Part shown: positions 7,589 to 11,115 of the stretch, in pieces
How positions within the stretch are numbered: position 1 is the first letter of the stretch
How the letters are laid out: every line of letters begins with the position of its first letter
Made by a program: the position numbers and the translations under genes
Origin: Lonsdalea britannica
GTDB lineage: Bacteria > Pseudomonadota > Gammaproteobacteria > Enterobacterales > Enterobacteriaceae
Length of the DNA: 11,115 nucleotides
Assembly (NCBI RefSeq): GCF_946477055.1
Contig: NZ_CAMKXG010000105.1
Location: forward strand, 1-11,115
Reading direction: 5' to 3'
The notes under the pieces: generated by a model
The model's input: only the letters and a program-made list of their open reading frames with translations
Databases searched by the model: none
Told to the model about the DNA's origin: nothing

Positions 7589-8572
7589 TTACGCCTCCGG
7601 TTTACAGAAATCGTTGCGCAGCATACCCCGAAGGGTACGGACCGCCAGACTGACGACGATGATGACAAGCGCGACAAACAGGCATTTGCCGCCGATCAGC
7701 AGTTGTGCCGAATCAATCGCTTGAGCCATTGTCAACGTGGCGATAGTAAATGCCGCCACGGGGAAAGAATAAGCCCACCAGGAAAGGGAAAAGGTCTGAC
7801 GAATTAATAACGGAATCTGCATCAGAATAATCAGGAATAAAAAAGTCGCGGAGTAATACAAGATGCGAGCGAATATTCCTACTTCATGGGTGATAGACAC
7901 GAGACTAATGAAAGACAGCGACGGCGGCGCGAGAAAAATAAAAAAGGTAGGCAACATCGCACCGGGCATCGCAGGATGAAAAATAAGTCGGTTAAAGACG
8001 GTGTTAAGCACGATGAGCCAAAACAAAATGCCAATTGAAAAATAAAACCAGCAGATTTCAACGGAAACATAATGGACCCCCGCAATGGGAACCAGAATAT
8101 TTCCCACAACGGGCATAAACCAGCCAGGAGAAACATGCTCAATAGTGAAGTGGCTTTTGCTGAGCCACATAGAAATGACTGCGATGGTCAATAGGATATG
8201 CAAGACGGAACCTATCCCCCACAGCGCAATCGACAGCGTCGCTGACAGGGATTGAGCCGCCGTACCTAACAAGATCAGCCCGATTGAGAACGTCGGGAAG
8301 AAAACGATTTTCACCGGATGTGACCATTCGCTGAGGATATTCCGGGGATATTTGATGAGCTTGGCGAAGTAGATGCTGGAGAATCCGCAGAAGACCAGCA
8401 GGGACACGATGAACAGCGTATTGCCCCATTGATGGCGGTAGCCGAACAGCGTCTCTATTTTTAACGTTGCCAGCGTAAGCCCGCACAATCCCATGACAAC
8501 GGGGAAAAAAGTGATAGGAAAAGCAGACAACCACGATGTTTTTTGAAGAAGCGGTTTGTCTAGAGTGTTCAT
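7589..8572 (-). CDS. TehA/SLAC1-family (TDT) anion channel or exporter
   Basis: The 327-residue product is almost entirely hydrophobic, with about ten predicted membrane helices and short loops, the layout of the tellurite-resistance/dicarboxylate transporter (TDT) family. Members include TehA, yeast Mae1 and Ssu1, and plant SLAC1, which pass malate, sulfite, nitrate or chloride. Family-like blocks are FPITFFPVVMGLCGL (18-32), the WSHP turn (83-86), SPGWFMPVVGN (148-158), LAPPSLSF (214-221) and SWWAYSFPVAAF (264-275). The frame is open to 8611, but the ATG at 8572 has GGAG nine bases upstream and starts at the expected distance from the first helix. The gene lies 124 bp downstream of an unknown gene, behind a long hairpin. 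The substrate cannot be read from sequence. Given its neighbours, export of a small organic anion is a reasonable inference. Confidence 0.85.
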   Translation of the reverse strand: MNTLDKPLLQKTSWLSAFPITFFPVVMGLCGLTLATLKIETLFGYRHQWGNTLFIVSLLVFCGFSSIYFAKLIKYPRNILSEWSHPVKIVFFPTFSIGLILLGTAAQSLSATLSIALWGIGSVLHILLTIAVISMWLSKSHFTIEHVSPGWFMPVVGNILVPIAGVHYVSVEICWFYFSIGILFWLIVLNTVFNRLIFHPAMPGAMLPTFFIFLAPPSLSFISLVSITHEVGIFARILYYSATFLFLIILMQIPLLIRQTFSLSWWAYSFPVAAFTIATLTMAQAIDSAQLLIGGKCLFVALVIIVVSLAVRTLRGMLRNDFCKPEA

Positions 8573-8609
8573 GTAAAGTGGCTCCAAGGGATAAATAAAG
8601 GCAAATAGC

Positions 8610-8680
8610 AAAAAGAGAAGGCGAAATGACTTTTCCTTTCACGCCGGTATGCTTGAAAGAAAAAGCCAAAACCCTTCTCT
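8610..8680 (-). terminator. Long two-part hairpin with U tract between the unknown gene and the exporter
   Basis: An outer 8-bp stem (8614-8621 with 8673-8680, AGAGAAGG/CCTTCTCT on the minus strand) encloses a 14-bp inner stem (8628-8641 with 8654-8667, 12 Watson-Crick and 2 G-U pairs) and a 12-nt loop. On the minus strand the outer arm runs into TTTTT at 8614-8610. It sits 17 nt after the stop of the unknown gene. It can end the two-gene transcript or act as a partial terminator or attenuator that sets how much exporter is made. Confidence 0.7.
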
Positions 8681-8696
8681 GGTCGGTACGGCCTAA

Positions 8697-9611
8697 TCAG
8701 GCACAACCGTTTCCGGAAAAAATATAGTAAGTCGGTAAATCTAGATCGTAAATCTGATGGGCTACGCGATAACCATTAAGCACATTATCGATGGAACACA
8801 GAGGGAAAATACCCACGTATGACTGGTAATTATCCCGGGTTTTGCGCGCATCGATTTTATAGCGTATGGCTCTTAACATGGCAGCGTTTGCCGCAACGCA
8901 ATTTGGCTTATCGTTGACCATATAGGGGATTTCTTCACCATCAACAACGACTGACCATATTCGGTCTCCCGCCTGTTCAGAATAGCGAATATTATCACTG
9001 CCGTCTTTTCTGGCTTTATCCACATGGCGTTTAAAGCGATCCGCCATATTCTTTTCAGCGCAGAACATGACTTTCAGATCTCGGTTTAATGAGGCCTGCG
9101 CCTGTTTAACGATGTCGGCCATTTTGGTCGGTAGCACATAAGGATTCAGAACCAGCTTTCTGTATTTGTTCGGCGTGGCGGCCCCGATATCATTCCCCGC
9201 GTTTTCCATGAACAGATCATTAACCTGCACCAGAAAGTCAGCGTGAATATGAGCGCTCTGCGTCAGATATTTAACCACCTCCATTGAGAATGCCGTTGCG
9301 CTAAGAACGGAAGCACTGACTTCCAGCGTGTTCGACATATTAATGACGGTATGACCTCCTGAAACGACGGTAGGGCCCGGCAATGCTTTCAGCAAAGGAG
9401 AGAGTTTGTCCATCATGCTGTCGGGAAAGAGTCGTTGATCGAACTGAGGCAATGACGTTAATTTTTTAACGACACCTTTGTCCGCATGATAAATAATAAT
9501 TTCCGATTTACCTTTCCACTGTCTTTCGCAGGAAAAGGTAAATCCGGGGATCACCGTTCGGGTAATTTCATGCTGAACGGTGTCTTCATATTCTACGGTT
9601 GGTAATCCCAT
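8697..9611 (-). CDS. Unrecognised 304-residue protein, partner of the radical SAM enzyme
   Basis: I do not recognise the family. The product is soluble-looking, with no signal peptide or membrane helix. It has mixed charge and five cysteines at 28, 184, 238, 272 and 303. Notable segments are GPTVVSGGHTVINMSN (79-94), a short run of small residues at 99-108, NAAMLRAIRYKIDARKTRD (242-260) and a C-terminus reading YYIFSGNGCA, which leaves a Cys one residue from the end. The frame is open to 9701, where it would overlap the radical SAM gene by 80 bp. The ATG at 9611 has GAGGG six bases upstream and lies only 10 bp after that gene's stop, so it is preferred. Tight spacing implies co-transcription and probably a joint function, for example acting on the product or as its protein substrate. 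Both ideas are inference. Confidence 0.8.
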   Translation of the reverse strand: MGLPTVEYEDTVQHEITRTVIPGFTFSCERQWKGKSEIIIYHADKGVVKKLTSLPQFDQRLFPDSMMDKLSPLLKALPGPTVVSGGHTVINMSNTLEVSASVLSATAFSMEVVKYLTQSAHIHADFLVQVNDLFMENAGNDIGAATPNKYRKLVLNPYVLPTKMADIVKQAQASLNRDLKVMFCAEKNMADRFKRHVDKARKDGSDNIRYSEQAGDRIWSVVVDGEEIPYMVNDKPNCVAANAAMLRAIRYKIDARKTRDNYQSYVGIFPLCSIDNVLNGYRVAHQIYDLDLPTYYIFSGNGCA

Positions 9612-9621
9612 GAGTGTTCCC

Positions 9622-10758
9622 TCACCATGAAAATACGGGGTTAAAATTTCTGTTACGTAATTCAGCAATGGCTTCTTCGCGATTATAAGGCAGCGTTTCA
9701 AATTGCTGGTGCTCAGGCGAATTACTCAGTCCTTTTAAATAATCGCCAGGGAACGTCGCGAAATCGATAGTAAAGAGATCGCCGCCGCCAGCCACAATTT
9801 TACTGTTTTGGTCCATTGTTTGGCGCGAGTTAACAAACAGCTTCGCGGAAGGGAACATGGCTTTATAAACCCAAGAAATCAGCGTCAGCGTATCAGTATC
9901 AATAATGTGCGGGAAATCGGCCAAACCTTTTCCCATCGCAGGGGTTAATTTCGGGATGCCAATAATATATGGGGAATAACCGTAGGTCTGACGCAGATAA
10001 TCGCCGTGCGCCATTAGCATCGCCGCATCTTCTTTCCACGGTGCGAGTCCTAACAGTGCGCCGAGACTGTATTGCGTGCAGCCCGCTTTGATGAGGCGTT
10101 CCGGGGCATTCACGCGAAAGGCGTAGTCGGCTTTGCGCGTATTTTCCGGATGTACATCGGCGTAAATCTCATGATGATAGGTTTCCATCCATAGCACCAG
10201 AAAGTCCATGCCGTCTTGCTTCAATTGGACATAACCGTCGTCATCAAATGCCTGAGCATCAATCCCTATGGTGATGGTACAGCCGTGCTCATCTGCGAGC
10301 TGTTTAGCCACTTTGATTCTTTCGCCAATTAATTCCGGCTTGTAATGCATGTCCGTTGCATAAACGAATTCAAAAGAACGATATCCCCAGCTCAACAACA
10401 ATTTCATTTCTTCAATAAAATCGTTGTCTTTCAGTCGAATTCGTTGAATGTCCTTATTACTCATTCTGAATCCGCAATATTTACAGTTATCGGCACAACG
10501 GCTGCTGTGATAGTGCGGGACGATAATATTTAACTGGTTATCAAAAACATCGTTTCTGTTTTTGGCGAGTTGCTCTTTAAATATATCTTTGTAAGAAGGG
10601 TTGTCGTGGCAAAGTGATAATAATGACATGGCGTCTTCTAAAGAGATCAGTTCCTTTCTTTTCATTTTTTCAATGATCTGCTCAAAATCATTAAATTGCT
10701 GACGCTCGAAGAACTCAATGATGTGATTCCGTTTCTCATGCGATACTTCTGAAAACAT
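9622..10758 (-). CDS. ThiH-like radical SAM enzyme (aromatic amino acid lyase family), substrate unknown
   Basis: The 378-residue product carries the radical SAM cluster motif C88-x3-C92-x2-C95 in the ThiH-style context CADNCKYCGFRMSN. It follows E. coli ThiH (tyrosine lyase, about 377 residues) in METYHHEIYADVHP (191-204), FRVNAPERLIKAG (214-226) and SLGALLGL (231-238), ending in a BATS-type C-terminal region. This family cleaves tyrosine or tryptophan with a 5'-deoxyadenosyl radical: ThiH for thiazole, HydG for CO and cyanide, NosL for methylindolic acid. It is probably not thiamine ThiH, since no thi genes are near and the pocket blocks differ (GIPKLTP at 267-273, NSRQT at 310-314). The start at 10758 has AAGG ten bases upstream. 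It leads an apparent operon with the unknown gene at 8697-9611. Enzyme class is firm; reaction is unknown. Confidence 0.88.
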   Translation of the reverse strand: MFSEVSHEKRNHIIEFFERQQFNDFEQIIEKMKRKELISLEDAMSLLSLCHDNPSYKDIFKEQLAKNRNDVFDNQLNIIVPHYHSSRCADNCKYCGFRMSNKDIQRIRLKDNDFIEEMKLLLSWGYRSFEFVYATDMHYKPELIGERIKVAKQLADEHGCTITIGIDAQAFDDDGYVQLKQDGMDFLVLWMETYHHEIYADVHPENTRKADYAFRVNAPERLIKAGCTQYSLGALLGLAPWKEDAAMLMAHGDYLRQTYGYSPYIIGIPKLTPAMGKGLADFPHIIDTDTLTLISWVYKAMFPSAKLFVNSRQTMDQNSKIVAGGGDLFTIDFATFPGDYLKGLSNSPEHQQFETLPYNREEAIAELRNRNFNPVFSW

Positions 10759-10785
10759 GGAAATATTACCTTTTATATTGTTATC

Positions 10786-10815
10786 AGTCTAATTAGTGGG
10801 TTTGTTAAAAATCAA
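10786..10815 (-). promoter_or_regulatory. Candidate promoter of the radical SAM gene
   Basis: On the minus strand TTGATT (10810-10815) is separated by 18 bp from TAGACT (10786-10791), each matching four of six consensus bases. Transcription would start near 10779, about 20 nt before the ATG. The whole 10759-11030 gap is AT-rich, so other promoters are possible. Confidence 0.4.
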
Positions 10816-10822
10816 TGCGTTT

Positions 10823-10852
10823 TGGTTATTTGCTTATTCTTAATGGTTATTT
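10823..10852. repeat. Direct repeat TGGTTATTT, copies 21 bp apart
   Basis: TGGTTATTT occurs at 10823-10831 and again at 10844-10852. The 21-bp period equals two helical turns, so both copies face the same side of the DNA. They lie just upstream of the candidate radical SAM promoter in the divergent gap. They may be regulator half-sites, but chance is possible in such AT-rich DNA. Confidence 0.4.
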
Positions 10853-11030
10853 AAATATAAGGTATGGGATTGAGTAACTATTTGATAAAAGTCAATTTAA
10901 CCAGAACTATGGCAAAGAAGGCCTTTTAAATGCCTTGTCGTGTTATGACGAAATAAATTTATCCACACACATTAACGCAATGGGATTATTAGTGGGGCGC
11001 GTTAAAAATAAAAAGAGTAGGGAAGATATA

Positions 11031-11115
11031 ATGACAGCGTGGACATTAGCGAATAAACGTTTTTATTTTGTTAGTTATCTTTTGAAGGCGCGATATAAAC
11101 GCTGGTTGACCGCGG
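11031..11115 (+). CDS. Start of a divergently transcribed gene, cut by the right edge
   Basis: An ATG at 11031 with a good AGGGAAG ribosome binding site a few bases upstream opens a frame of 28 codons that is still open at the end of the window. The peptide begins MTAWTLANKRFYFVSYLLKA and is rich in aromatic and basic residues. I cannot assign a family from so short a piece. It diverges from the radical SAM gene across a 272-bp AT-rich gap, so the two may share regulation and this gene may belong to the same accessory locus. Confidence 0.55.
   Translation, partial: MTAWTLANKRFYFVSYLLKARYKRWLTA

Noticed and set aside
8139..8669. A 176-codon minus-strand frame overlapping the exporter gene
   Set aside because: It covers the exporter coding sequence in another frame and crosses the hairpin; the exporter frame has the family motifs and membrane helices.
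9612..9701. N-terminal extension of the unknown 304-residue protein
   Set aside because: It would overlap the radical SAM gene by 80 bp, while the ATG at 9611 has a strong Shine-Dalgarno immediately after that gene's stop.
1..11115. CRISPR array, tRNA, rRNA, insertion sequence or phage attachment site
   Set aside because: I saw no regularly spaced repeats, no tRNA-like cloverleaf, no rRNA signature and no transposase or terminal inverted repeats.

Overview
The window looks like chromosomal DNA of a plant-associated enterobacterium, most likely one of the soft-rot Pectobacteriaceae (Dickeya, Pectobacterium, Brenneria or Lonsdalea). The housekeeping proteins MdtH, RimJ, MurJ, ArgS, YecM and CutC align almost colinearly with the Escherichia coli proteins as I remember them. 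Their order is not that of E. coli: rimJ runs straight into murJ without yceH and mviM, and murJ is followed by argS rather than flagellar genes. The genus is an inference from sequence style and cannot be proven here.

Layout. 1-634 (-): 5' part of mdtH, running off the left edge. 635-942: divergent promoter region. 943-1527 (+): rimJ. 1715-3250 (+): murJ. 3251-3590: convergent intergenic region with a UUCG-capped hairpin, an imperfect tandem repeat of about 88 bp and an argS-proximal hairpin. 3591-5321 (-): argS with a GTG start and its own promoter. 5512-5631 (-): a 39-residue single-helix membrane protein that standard gene calling would easily miss. 5632-5981: AT-rich leader region of yecM. 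5982-6554 (+): yecM. 6686-7444 (+): cutC. The 3' end of cutC carries a good sigma-E-type promoter, and a strong terminator follows, which together predict a MicL-type small RNA. 7589-8572 (-): TehA/SLAC1-family anion channel or exporter. 8697-9611 (-): unrecognised 304-residue protein. 9622-10758 (-): ThiH-like radical SAM enzyme. 11031-end (+): first 28 codons of a divergently transcribed gene.

The left two thirds is conserved core: drug efflux, ribosomal protein S5 acetylation, lipid II flipping, arginyl-tRNA synthesis, and the argS-yecM-cutC neighbourhood that is also found in E. coli. The right third is accessory DNA, visibly richer in A and T. It has the look of a small pathway. A radical SAM lyase related to tyrosine lyases is followed after 10 bp by a protein of unknown family, and a membrane anion channel lies downstream behind a long hairpin with a U tract. 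My best reading is an undescribed small-metabolite (probably anionic) synthesis and export locus, with the unknown protein modifying or completing the radical SAM product. Family membership is well supported for the enzyme and the channel. The joint pathway is inference.
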